Made by a program: the position numbers and the translations under genes. The notes beneath the pieces are model-generated. The model was not told the origin of the DNA and searched no databases. It saw only the letters and a program-made list of their open reading frames with translations. A DNA stretch of 46,016 nucleotides. Source: Bacillus pumilus. GTDB taxonomy: Bacteria > Bacillota > Bacilli > Bacillales > Bacillaceae. Positions 8,820-17,161 of this stretch are shown here, piece after piece (positions within the stretch are counted from its first letter, which is position 1; the number at the start of each line of letters is the position of its first letter). The DNA lies in the NCBI RefSeq assembly GCF_002744245.1, contig NZ_NKHG01000093.1:1-46016 (forward strand), read 5' to 3'.

Positions 8820-9434
8820 TTAACCAATGAGTTGATATGCGATATATAACGCAACTAGCCAGATCATGATCGCCGAAGCTTTATTGATACGGTTCATCCA
8901 CTTGCCGTTTGTATCTAACTTCCCTAACATCTTCCCCAAAAGAGCAAGCCCGATAAACCATAACCACGAGACGATGATACAGGCTGCTGTAAACGCCACT
9001 TTTTCCGCCCCGCTATATTGAAGCGAATTCGTTCCAATCACACCGATGGTATCTAGAATCGCGTGAGGATTTAAAAGTGAAACTGAGCAGGCAAAGACAA
9101 TTTGTTTTCTCACCGGCATCATTTCCATCTTCTCTTTATCACCTGAAGCTGAGCTCGTGTTCCAAACTGACCACCCCATATAAAGTAAAAAGAAAAATCC
9201 AATGATAAAAAGACCAATTTGCAGCATAGGAATGGTTAACACAACAACAGAAACACCGATGACAGCTAGAGCAATCAAGAGTGTGTCACAAACAGCAGCT
9301 GTGATGACAACAGGCAATACGCGATACAATCGAGGCTGAAGCGCTCCTTGTTGAAACACAAATACATTTTGAGCCCCCAAAGGTAAAATAAGGCCAAAGG
9401 CAAGCACGATCCCATGAATCATAGCAATGGACAT
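8820..9434 (-). CDS. LysE/ArgO-family amino-acid exporter
   Basis: A 204-residue integral membrane protein with about six helices. The N-terminal motif GLILPLGAQNVFVFQQGAL is diagnostic of the LysE/ArgO branch, and SLLNPHAILDTIGVIG in the centre contains the conserved NPxA turn. It would export basic or other amino acids. ATG at 9434 and an alternative TTG at 9440 share one ribosome site (AAGGAG). No LysG/ArgP-type regulator is adjacent. It sits between the accessory cluster and ytcI as a single gene. Confidence 0.82.
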   Translation of the reverse strand: MSIAMIHGIVLAFGLILPLGAQNVFVFQQGALQPRLYRVLPVVITAAVCDTLLIALAVIGVSVVVLTIPMLQIGLFIIGFFFLLYMGWSVWNTSSASGDKEKMEMMPVRKQIVFACSVSLLNPHAILDTIGVIGTNSLQYSGAEKVAFTAACIIVSWLWFIGLALLGKMLGKLDTNGKWMNRINKASAIMIWLVALYIAYQLIG

Positions 9435-9519
9435 TTTCAAACATTCTCCTTTTCCAGTAATTCCTACATATTTTAACATAGAACAGCATGAAACCTTTTT
9501 ACGGATTCATTTGCCTACC

Positions 9520-9553
9520 AAAAAAGCGCTGGATGCTTTACATCCAAACGCTT
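9520..9553 (-). terminator. Terminator of the acyl-CoA synthetase gene
   Basis: On the minus strand AGCG...GGATG pairs with CATCC...CGCT, followed by a T6 run, just after the stop at 9570. Confidence 0.75.
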
Positions 9554-9569
9554 CTCGTTTCAATCATGA

Positions 9570-11147
9570 TTATGCTTTTCGCGCAAGCTCTCTTTCTCTC
9601 AGCTCGACACGACGAATTTTCGCTGACGGTGTTTTTGGCAGTTCGTCAATGAATTCAATTTCTCTTGGATATTTGTACGGTGCTGTTGTATTTTTCACGT
9701 GTGTTTGCAGCTCTTTGATAAGTTCATCACTTTGTGCAGATGCATCACGCAGGACGACGTATGCTTTGACGATCGATCCTCTGATTTCATCTGGGCTTGC
9801 CACAACAGCACATTCATTCACTGCTGGGTGTTTAATGAGCGCATCTTCTACTTCAAACGGCCCAATGGTATAGCCTGAGCTGACAATAATGTCATCTCTA
9901 CGGCTTTCAAACCAGAAATACCCATCCTCGTCTTTTTTCGCACGGTCACCTGTAATAAAGTAATTTCCGCGGCGCTGCGCCTTTGTCCGTTCTTGATCTT
10001 TGTAGTATTCCTTAAATAGAGCAGGTGTTTCGAGATGAACGGCAATGTCACCAATTTCTCCTGGAGCACAAATGTTGCCATCCTCATCAATGATGTCCAC
10101 TTCGTTACCAGGGGTTGGTTTTCCCATACTGCCTGGCTTGATATCCATTCCTTTTAATACACCTACTAGCAGTGTGCTTTCTGTTTGCCCGTAGCCATCT
10201 CGTACTTCTATATCGAAATGTTTTTTGAATGTATCGATGACTTCACGGTTTAGCGGCTCTCCTGCAGAAACGGCACTATGCAGCTTTGGCAGTTGATATT
10301 GACTCAAGTCATCTACTTTGGCCATAAATCGATATTCTGTTGGTGTACAGCATAAGACGTTGATTTCATTTTGTTGAAGCAGTTCTAAGTACGTATTTGG
10401 GTTAAATTTCCCTCCGTATACAAAGCCTTCTGCTCCACTTCCCAAAACAGATAAAAGTGGACTCCACACCCATTTTTGCCAGCCTGGTCCTGCTGTCGCC
10501 CATACTTTATCTCCTTCATCGATGGAGAGCCATGCTTTAGCAGCTGTGCGTAAATGAGCATAAGCCCAGCCATGAGTATGAACAACTCCTTTTGGATTAC
10601 CTGTTGTGCCTGATGTATAGGATAAAAACGCCATGTCTGTCCGTTCTGTTTGTGCCATTTGAAGCTCGTTTGGTTGTTGTTCTTTCTCCGCTAAAATGTT
10701 TGCCCAGCCATGATCGTTTTCGCCAATTGAGAATGTTTTAAAATCTTTTGGCTGATTCGTTCCATCGAACGATTGAATGAATGACGCGTAAACGATCGCT
10801 CCCTTTGCTTCTGCATGTTCAATTCGATAATCTAAATCTTTCGCACGAAGCATTTCTGAACAAGGAATGACGACCATCCCTGTTTTCAAAATCGCTAAAT
10901 AAATGCTGTATGCCTCTAGCATGCGCGGCACCATCACAATGATTTTATCGCCTTTTTTAAAGCCTGCATGTAACAGAACATGACCGATTTTATTCGCCTC
11001 TTCCACTAATGCTGTATAAGTCACATGCGTTTCTTGGCCATTTCCGTCCTGCCAGTGCAGAGCCATTTTTTCCCGGTCATGACTGAACGCTTCAATCTCA
11101 CTGACTAAGTTATATTGTTCTGGTGCAATTAAGTCTTCTCTTTTCAT
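9570..11147 (-). CDS. ytcI: Acyl-CoA synthetase (AMP-forming), YtcI-type
   Basis: A 525-residue ANL-superfamily ligase activating a carboxylic acid to its CoA thioester through an acyl-adenylate. The P-loop-like motif YTSGTTGNPKG is near 177-187, DGYGQTES is the A5 motif, and the A10 lysine is in PKTPSAKIRR at the C-terminus. It is shorter than acsA in this window (574 residues) and belongs to the medium-chain/branched-acid type rather than true acetate synthetase. Position next to sspA matches B. subtilis ytcI. The substrate is not provable from sequence; short branched-chain acids are a reasonable guess. Confidence 0.88.
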   Translation of the reverse strand: MKREDLIAPEQYNLVSEIEAFSHDREKMALHWQDGNGQETHVTYTALVEEANKIGHVLLHAGFKKGDKIIVMVPRMLEAYSIYLAILKTGMVVIPCSEMLRAKDLDYRIEHAEAKGAIVYASFIQSFDGTNQPKDFKTFSIGENDHGWANILAEKEQQPNELQMAQTERTDMAFLSYTSGTTGNPKGVVHTHGWAYAHLRTAAKAWLSIDEGDKVWATAGPGWQKWVWSPLLSVLGSGAEGFVYGGKFNPNTYLELLQQNEINVLCCTPTEYRFMAKVDDLSQYQLPKLHSAVSAGEPLNREVIDTFKKHFDIEVRDGYGQTESTLLVGVLKGMDIKPGSMGKPTPGNEVDIIDEDGNICAPGEIGDIAVHLETPALFKEYYKDQERTKAQRRGNYFITGDRAKKDEDGYFWFESRRDDIIVSSGYTIGPFEVEDALIKHPAVNECAVVASPDEIRGSIVKAYVVLRDASAQSDELIKELQTHVKNTTAPYKYPREIEFIDELPKTPSAKIRRVELRERELARKA

Positions 11148-11174
11148 GGTACAGCTCCTTTTAGCCTCTTTCTA

Positions 11175-11193
11175 TGAAACGAATCATGTTTCA
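11175..11193. promoter_or_regulatory. Palindrome upstream of ytcI, possible operator
   Basis: TGAAAC-N7-GTTTCA forms an inverted repeat about 30 bases before the ytcI start. It resembles a TetR-type operator in layout but not the FadR (YsiA) consensus that I know. Confidence 0.35.
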
Positions 11194-11316
11194 ATTTACC
11201 TATTCTAACACTCATCACTGAAAAATGCTTGAATTAGGACCTACTCCTAGTATTATGCCATAATTTTTTCAATCCGTCTTCTTTTTTAAAAATATTCTAA
11301 CAATTTATATGTACAA

Positions 11317-11345
11317 AAAGAAAAGAGCGGGAATGAACCCGCTCA
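11317..11345 (-). terminator. Terminator of sspA
   Basis: On the minus strand GAGCGGG pairs with CCCGCTC across a 6-nt loop, followed by a T-rich tract, 28 bases after the sspA stop. Confidence 0.85.
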
Positions 11346-11372
11346 TAAGCCATAGCTTTTAAATTGTGTGTC

Positions 11373-11585
11373 TTAGAAAGATCCGCCACCCATATGTTGT
11401 TGAGCGTAAGATACAAGACGTTTAGTGATTTCTCCACCAACTGATCCGTTAGCGCGAGATGTTGTTTCTGCTCCAAGGTTTACACCAAATTCTGAAGCGA
11501 TTTCATACTTCATTTGGTCGATCGCTTGTGCAGCGCCTGGAACGACTAATTGATTAGAACTGCTTTGTCTGTTTTGTTGAGCCAT
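11373..11585 (-). CDS. sspA: Alpha/beta-type small acid-soluble spore protein
   Basis: A 70-residue DNA-coating protein of dormant spores that protects DNA from UV and heat and is degraded at germination. The GPR protease site is EIASEF at 28-33, and the conserved C-terminal block is [17 protein letters not shown]. The strong ribosome site AAGGAGG and the sigma-G promoter fit high forespore expression. Gene order (ytcI-sspA-thiI) supports the symbol sspA. Confidence 0.95.
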   Translation of the reverse strand: MAQQNRQSSSNQLVVPGAAQAIDQMKYEIASEFGVNLGAETTSRANGSVGGEITKRLVSYAQQHMGGGSF

Positions 11586-11608
11586 GTGTTCTCACCTCCT
11601 TGTGAATA

Positions 11609-11638
11609 TAGAATGTGTAGAAACACATGACTTCATGC
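11609..11638 (-). promoter_or_regulatory. Sigma-G promoter of sspA
   Basis: Read on the minus strand, GCATG (11638-11634) is separated by 18 bases from CATTCTA (11615-11609). This fits the sigma-G pattern (gnATR, 17-18 spacer, CATnnTA). Confidence 0.7.
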
Positions 11639-11674
11639 GATTGATTTGATGGTAATTATTATGAAATTTTTAAT

Positions 11675-12880
11675 TTAAAATAAATCAGCGAATTCGTCTG
11701 CCGCTTTCTTTTCATTTGTGACAATGATGGTTTCGATTTGCTCAACTGCCTCGTCGAGCATTGTATCGAAATCAGCAAAGCTTTCGTATCGTTCTACTTT
11801 TTCAAGCTTTGGCTTTGTTTTTGGAGACGGCGGTGTAAAGATTGTACAGCAATCCTCAAAGGGCTGAATACTTGTATCATACGTGCCGATTCGTCTCGCT
11901 TCCTCTATAATGTCATTTTTATCAACAGCAATTAGGGGACGAATGATCGGCGTATTTGTCACATGATTAATGGCATACATGCTTTCAAGTGTCTGACTAG
12001 CAACTTGGCCAAGGCTTTCACCTGTAATCATCGCAAGGGCATCTCTCTTCGCTCTTATTTTATCAGCTATTTTCAGCATCATTCTTCTTGTTGACGTCAT
12101 CGTATAGTTTTCTGGTACTTGTTTGTGAATCAGCTCTTGGATTTTGGTAAAAGGAACGATGTGAAGCTTCACTTCACCTCCATAGGCAGCTAGACAGCTG
12201 GCAAGATCAATGACCTTTTGCTTGGCACGTTCACTTGTATAAGGCGGACTAAAGAAATGAACTGCTTCAATTTGAATTCCTCGTTTCATGGCCTGATATC
12301 CGGCAACCGGGCTGTCAAAGCCGCCTGAGAGCATGAGCATCGCTCTCCCGCTTGAACCGACTGGCAAACCGCCTGCACCCTTTACATCTTTAAATGTAAT
12401 GTACGTCGCATGTTCTCTGATTTCAATTCGCAAATGAACATCTGGCTGTTTCACATTGACCGTTAAGCCTTCAGTATTTCTAAGGACATGTCCGCCAATT
12501 TCACGGTTCATTTCATTTGAATCAAGTTCAAATTGTTTGTAAGGCCGCTTCGTTGTGACTTTGAATGTATTCCCTTTTTCGTATACTTCCTTCACAGCCG
12601 TTAGCGCCGATTTTTTAATTTCGTCCAGATTTGTTTCACATTTCACTGCAAGACTAAAGCTCTGAATCCCAAACACACTTTTGAGATGCTCTGAAATCGG
12701 TTCAGGATCTTCTCCGTTCAGCATGATGGTGATGCGGTCTCTGTCAGATGCGTATTTTAATGCTTCAAAATCTTTTAATACGAATCGAATATGCTGCCTT
12801 AGTTTTTCAATAAATTTCTTTCTATTTTTCCCTTTTGTTGAGATCTCACCAAAACGGACTAAAATATGATCATACTTCAT
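11675..12880 (-). CDS. thiI: tRNA 4-thiouridine synthase / sulfurtransferase ThiI
   Basis: A 401-residue enzyme making 4-thiouridine at position 8 of tRNA. An N-terminal ferredoxin-like segment and THUMP domain (to about 165) bind tRNA; the adenylating PP-loop motif is LSGGFDSPVAGY near 184-195. It has no C-terminal rhodanese domain, as is normal in Bacillus, where the adjacent NifZ supplies sulfur directly. It starts 4 bases after the nifZ stop, so the two are cotranscribed. Confidence 0.95.
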   Translation of the reverse strand: MKYDHILVRFGEISTKGKNRKKFIEKLRQHIRFVLKDFEALKYASDRDRITIMLNGEDPEPISEHLKSVFGIQSFSLAVKCETNLDEIKKSALTAVKEVYEKGNTFKVTTKRPYKQFELDSNEMNREIGGHVLRNTEGLTVNVKQPDVHLRIEIREHATYITFKDVKGAGGLPVGSSGRAMLMLSGGFDSPVAGYQAMKRGIQIEAVHFFSPPYTSERAKQKVIDLASCLAAYGGEVKLHIVPFTKIQELIHKQVPENYTMTSTRRMMLKIADKIRAKRDALAMITGESLGQVASQTLESMYAINHVTNTPIIRPLIAVDKNDIIEEARRIGTYDTSIQPFEDCCTIFTPPSPKTKPKLEKVERYESFADFDTMLDEAVEQIETIIVTNEKKAADEFADLF

Positions 12881-12884
12881 GTTG

Positions 12885-14027
12885 TTATCTCATTCCTTTT
12901 AATTTTTTTACACTCTGTGCGATAGATGTGATGATGTGCGGCGCAAGATCAGGTCCTTGTCCATACGTCAAACTGATTCTCATGCTGCTTTTAGCGACTT
13001 CTTCTGATTTTCCCATAGCTAGCAGTACACGGCTTGGTTCTTTTTTCTTGGCTGAACAGGCAGATGTCGTAGAAACGTAAATGTCTTCTTTTTCAAGCAT
13101 ATGGAGAAGAACTTCAATTTGAATACCTGGCACTGAAAAATTCACAATGTGCGGCGCACTATACGTCAGTGGTGTGTTTATAACGACACCTTCTATTTCT
13201 CCAAGCTGCTTTTGCAGCTGCGTTTTTAACGCCAGCATCTCATCATGATGCTTTTCAAGAAGTTCAAATGATTGTTTCATGGCTTTTGCTAAGCTCACAG
13301 CGCCTGGAGGGTTTTCTGTACCTGAGCGGAGACCAAATTCCTGCTCTCCTCCTGTGATGAATGGTGCAAGCACTACATGTTTCTTTAAAAAGAGAGCACC
13401 TGTCCCCTTCAAGCCATGAATCTTGTGACCTGACATTGTCAAGAGATCAACGTCGATCTGCTTTTTGAACGCTACTTTGCCAATCCCCTGAACCCCGTCG
13501 ACATGAAAGAGTGCGTCTTTTGCATGTTCACGAATGATGCCGGCAGCTTCTTCTATCGGCTGGATGGCACCTGTTTCATTGTTTACGTGCATCATACTGA
13601 CAAGCACTGTATCAGGGCGAAGGACTTCTTTTAAATGAGTCGTATCTATATGGCCATGCTCATTTACTTGAACATAAGTGATGTCAAAACCAAATAAGTC
13701 TTTTAGCTGTTCAAACGATTCTAAAACGGAGGGGTGCTCAATCGCTGTTGTTACAATGTGTTTGCCTCGGTTCATTTTAGCGAGAGCAGCCCCTTTAATG
13801 GCGATGTTATTCGCTTCTGTTGCGCCAGAAGTAAAAATAATCTCATATTGTTTGAAGCCTGTATAGTGAAGCATTTGTTTGCGCGTTTCACTTAGCAGAC
13901 GGCTTGCATCAATTCCGAGCTGATGAAGAGAAGACGGATTGCCAAAAAAACGCTCACTTACTTGTTGATATACCTGTAAAACCTCTGGATAAGGCTTTGT
14001 TGTTGCACTATTATCAAGATAAATCAT
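12885..14027 (-). CDS. nifZ: Cysteine desulfurase NifZ (IscS-like)
   Basis: A 380-residue PLP enzyme that mobilises sulfur from cysteine and hands it to ThiI. The PLP lysine is in MSGHKIHGLKG, and the persulfide cysteine in the loop STTSACSAKKKE. The N-terminus MIYLDNSATTKPYPEV is typical. The start at 14027 is chosen for the ribosome site AAGGAG; 13 in-frame residues upstream are rejected. Pairing with thiI marks this as the tRNA-thiolation desulfurase rather than SufS. Confidence 0.93.
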   Translation of the reverse strand: MIYLDNSATTKPYPEVLQVYQQVSERFFGNPSSLHQLGIDASRLLSETRKQMLHYTGFKQYEIIFTSGATEANNIAIKGAALAKMNRGKHIVTTAIEHPSVLESFEQLKDLFGFDITYVQVNEHGHIDTTHLKEVLRPDTVLVSMMHVNNETGAIQPIEEAAGIIREHAKDALFHVDGVQGIGKVAFKKQIDVDLLTMSGHKIHGLKGTGALFLKKHVVLAPFITGGEQEFGLRSGTENPPGAVSLAKAMKQSFELLEKHHDEMLALKTQLQKQLGEIEGVVINTPLTYSAPHIVNFSVPGIQIEVLLHMLEKEDIYVSTTSACSAKKKEPSRVLLAMGKSEEVAKSSMRISLTYGQGPDLAPHIITSIAQSVKKLKGMR

Positions 14028-14097
14028 ATCGGAACTCCTTACAAAAAACTTATAAAATACATGCATTTATATGTTACCATATTGATGTCAGACAGAG

Positions 14098-14145
14098 AAT
14101 TTTCTGAAAATGGCAGTTGACAACTTTTCATTTTCACTATATCAT
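14098..14145 (+). promoter_or_regulatory. braB promoter with CodY box
   Basis: AATTTTCTGAAAATG at 14098-14112 matches the CodY consensus AATTTTCWGAAAATT at 14 of 15 positions. Directly downstream are -35 TTGACA (14117-14122), a 17-nt spacer and -10 TATCAT (14140-14145). Known CodY control of B. subtilis braB agrees with this. Confidence 0.8.
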
Positions 14146-14226
14146 CCATAGTGCAATTGTCACATAAACATCTAAATTGTCAGAATATTTAAATTTGGAA
14201 CACTACACTGTTAAGGAGGGACTATT

Positions 14227-15570
14227 TTGAAAAATAGTTTAAGTATAAAAGAGACGTTAGCCATTGGTCTAATGCTTTTTGCATTATTCTTTGGCGCAGG
14301 AAATATGATTTTTCCACCTGTCCTTGGACAATATGCAGGTGAGAATGTATGGCTCGCCATCGGTGGCTTTTTACTAACAGGAGTAGGCCTTCCGCTTCTA
14401 GGGGTTATTGCTGTCGCCCTTACAGGTACCGGTGCAAAAGGGCTTGCGGATAAAGCTCACCCTAAATTCGGAACAATTTTCACCGTCATTCTGTATTTAT
14501 CCATTGGACCATTTTTCGCCATCCCGCGAACAGGTACGGTTTCTTACGAGATTGGATTAGCTCCATTTCTGTCAGAAGCACAATCTTCTTCATGGGTACC
14601 GCTATTCTTTTTCACCCTTGTATTTTTCACGATTACGTATCTGCTCGCTTTAAATCCTTCAAAGCTGGTTGATCGCATCGGGAAAGTATTAACACCTATT
14701 TTATTAACGGTGATTGCAATCATTGTTATTAAAGCGATTGCTACGCCGATGGGAATCATCGGTACGCCTGATGCAACATATGAAGCAAACCCACTTTTCA
14801 CTGGATTTTTAGAGGGCTATAAAACAATGGACGCACTCGCTTCTATCGTATTTGGAATCGTTGTTGTGACAGCTGTTAAAGAAAGAGGCATCACGGAGCG
14901 TAAATCTCTTGCCGCTGCATGTATAAAAGCTGGCCTTGTTGCGGCTGCTGGACTAGCACTCGTGTACATCTCACTTGCTTATGTCGGTGCTTCAAGTCCC
15001 GATGCAACCGGAATGGTTGGAGCAAATGAAGGTGGCAAACTACTTTCACTATCTGCTAACTTTTTATTCGGTTCTATTGGTAACATTGTACTTGGCACAG
15101 CCATTTTATTCGCTTGTCTAACAACAAGTGTTGGACTTGTCTCATCTTGTGGCGAATATTTTTCAAAGCTTTTCCCAGCACTTTCTTATCGTACAGTCGT
15201 TCTCATTGTTTCTTTATTTAGTGCATTGGTTGCGAACCTTGGGCTGGCACAAATTATTTCTCTATCAGTCCCGGTACTAGTGATGATCTATCCATTGGCA
15301 ATTGTGATTATTTTATTGTCGTTCCTTGATCGTTGGATTAACGGTAGACGCATGATTTATATCGTATCGCTCATCTTTACTGGATTTTTTGCTATTATCG
15401 ACGGCTTATTGGCTGCCAAAATCAATCTCGGTGGGTTACCTGACATTTTGGGCTCATTCATTCCGTTTTACAATTTAGGCGTTGGCTGGGTCGTACCAGC
15501 CATCATCGGCGCCGTTGTTGGTTTACTCATTTCCATGTTTACTAGCCCGCCTAAACAGCTCGCATCATAG
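14227..15570 (+). CDS. braB: Branched-chain amino-acid transporter (BrnQ/LIVCS family), first copy
   Basis: A 447-residue cation-coupled importer of isoleucine, leucine and valine with about 12 membrane helices. The signature FALFFGAGNMIFPP is near residues 18-31, and ALNPSKLVDRIGKVLTP is conserved mid-protein. Translation starts with TTG at 14227, well spaced behind AAGGAGGG; no ATG fits. A CodY box covers its promoter, so it should be derepressed when branched-chain amino acids are scarce. Position next to nifZ and ezrA matches B. subtilis braB. A close paralogue follows immediately. Confidence 0.92.
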   Translation: MKNSLSIKETLAIGLMLFALFFGAGNMIFPPVLGQYAGENVWLAIGGFLLTGVGLPLLGVIAVALTGTGAKGLADKAHPKFGTIFTVILYLSIGPFFAIPRTGTVSYEIGLAPFLSEAQSSSWVPLFFFTLVFFTITYLLALNPSKLVDRIGKVLTPILLTVIAIIVIKAIATPMGIIGTPDATYEANPLFTGFLEGYKTMDALASIVFGIVVVTAVKERGITERKSLAAACIKAGLVAAAGLALVYISLAYVGASSPDATGMVGANEGGKLLSLSANFLFGSIGNIVLGTAILFACLTTSVGLVSSCGEYFSKLFPALSYRTVVLIVSLFSALVANLGLAQIISLSVPVLVMIYPLAIVIILLSFLDRWINGRRMIYIVSLIFTGFFAIIDGLLAAKINLGGLPDILGSFIPFYNLGVGWVVPAIIGAVVGLLISMFTSPPKQLAS

Positions 15571-15578
15571 TGAGCCTA

Positions 15579-15615
15579 AACATCCTCTTCCAACGACGAA
15601 GAGGATGTTTTTTTA
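15579..15615 (+). terminator. Terminator of braB copy 1
   Basis: An 11-bp stem AACATCCTCTT / AAGAGGATGTT with a T7 run separates the two tandem transporter genes, so the second has its own transcript. Confidence 0.9.
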
Positions 15616-15670
15616 TTGTTCTTCATATACCAAAATAGAAAAATTCATGACTTTTGTATGAAAACACATG

Positions 15671-15698
15671 TTGACATCAGTCGTACATCCTTTATAAT
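15671..15698 (+). promoter_or_regulatory. Promoter of the second BrnQ gene
   Basis: TTGACA (15671-15676), a 16-nt spacer and a perfect TATAAT (15693-15698) form a near-consensus sigma-A promoter. No CodY box of comparable quality is visible around it. Confidence 0.75.
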
Positions 15699-15774
15699 TA
15701 GTGAATGTTCATGATGATCGGTTCTAGCAACTAATTAACAGAATATTTCAACATAATAATGGAGGCTTTATTCA

Positions 15775-17118
15775 ATGAAGGCAACTTTGTCGACGAAAGA
15801 TACGGTAATTATAGGTTTTATGCTATTTGCTTTATTCTTCGGCGCCGGTAATATGATTTATCCACCAGAGCTTGGTCAATATGCTGGGCAAAATATGTGG
15901 AAAGCAATGGGCGGATTTTTATTAACAGGTGTCGGTTTACCCCTTCTTGGGATTATTGCAATTGCTTTAACAGGTCGAGATGCAAAAGGACTTGCAGATA
16001 AAGCACACCCGACTTTTGGTACAGTGTTTACAGTCATTTTATATTTATCCATCGGACCGCTTTTCGCCATTCCTCGTACAGGAACGGTCTCATATGAAAT
16101 TGGTGCTTTACCCTTTTTAGCAGGTGTACCAGCTTGGCTGTCACTTCTTCTATTTACACTTGTCTTTTTTGGTATTACGTATTATCTTGCTTTAAATCCA
16201 ACGAAGATTGTGGATCGTGTAGGGAAAGTGTTAACACCGATTAAATTTACGATTATTTTTGTCATCATTGTCAAAGCCATATTGACGCCGATGGGCGTAA
16301 TTGGCACGCCTGATGTATCCTATAGCAATGGATCGTTCTTCAAAGGTTTTCTAGAGGGCTATAAAACAATGGACGCTCTTGCTTCTATTGTGTTTGGGGT
16401 TGTTGTCATCAACGCCATTAAAGGACGTGGTGTGACAAGTAAAAAGGCACTAACTTCTGCTTGTATCAAAGCAGGCCTTATTGCAGCTTGCGGATTAACA
16501 TTTGTTTATCTATCGCTTGCTTATTTAGGCGCTTCAAGTACACACGCAATTGGTTTTGTTGGAGATGGCAGTAAAATTTTGGCTCAGTCCTCTCAATTCC
16601 TTTTTGGCAGCCTAGGAAATATTGTGTTAGGTGCTGCGATTACAGTAGCGTGTTTAACAACGAGTATCGGGCTTGTCACATCATGCGGGGAATATTTTTC
16701 TAATTTATTACCTAAACTTTCTTATAAAATGGTCGTCACACTTGTGACATTATTTAGTTTCATCATTTCAAACTTTGGACTTGCTCATATTATCGCTTTC
16801 TCTGTACCAGTTTTAACTGCGATTTACCCGCTAGCGATTGTGATTATTGTTCTATCACTTGCAGATAAATGGCTTGGACATAGAAAACCTGTTTATGTAC
16901 TCTCTTTAATTTTAACGGGCTGTGTGAGCTTATTTGACGGCATAGCAGCTGCAAAGCTTCCAATTGGTCCAGTAAAAGACATCTTTCATACGTTATTACC
17001 TTTATATGATCTTGGGATTGGCTGGATTGTACCAGCTTTAATCGGAGTGATTGCTGGATTTGTGATTTCTCTTTTTACTTCTTCTGCTTCAAGCAAGCGC
17101 CAGAAACAAGCATCATAG
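15775..17118 (+). CDS. Branched-chain amino-acid transporter (BrnQ/LIVCS family), second copy
   Basis: Another 447-residue BrnQ-type carrier, strongly similar to the preceding gene over its whole length (shared FFGAGNMI, ADKAHP, AIPRTGTVSYEIG and LEGYKTMDALASIVFG) but clearly diverged, especially at the C-terminus (ends SSASSKRQKQAS). ATG at 15775 follows GGAGG. It has its own promoter and terminator. I know only one braB at this locus in B. subtilis, so this is a tandem duplication or a lineage-specific paralogue. Its substrate preference may differ. Confidence 0.9.
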   Translation: MKATLSTKDTVIIGFMLFALFFGAGNMIYPPELGQYAGQNMWKAMGGFLLTGVGLPLLGIIAIALTGRDAKGLADKAHPTFGTVFTVILYLSIGPLFAIPRTGTVSYEIGALPFLAGVPAWLSLLLFTLVFFGITYYLALNPTKIVDRVGKVLTPIKFTIIFVIIVKAILTPMGVIGTPDVSYSNGSFFKGFLEGYKTMDALASIVFGVVVINAIKGRGVTSKKALTSACIKAGLIAACGLTFVYLSLAYLGASSTHAIGFVGDGSKILAQSSQFLFGSLGNIVLGAAITVACLTTSIGLVTSCGEYFSNLLPKLSYKMVVTLVTLFSFIISNFGLAHIIAFSVPVLTAIYPLAIVIIVLSLADKWLGHRKPVYVLSLILTGCVSLFDGIAAAKLPIGPVKDIFHTLLPLYDLGIGWIVPALIGVIAGFVISLFTSSASSKRQKQAS

Positions 17119-17122
17119 TTTA

Positions 17123-17161
17123 AAAAAAGCTGAAGTCCTGTAACTGGACTTCAGCTTTTTT
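17123..17161. terminator. Bidirectional terminator between the second BrnQ gene and ezrA
   Basis: AAGCTGAAGTCC pairs with GGACTTCAGCTT around a 7-nt loop, with T-runs on both strands. It ends both converging genes and touches the ezrA stop. Confidence 0.9.

Noticed and set aside
15590-15775. CodY box for the second BrnQ gene
   Set aside because: The best stretches (such as CAGAATATTTCAAC) have too many mismatches to the consensus.
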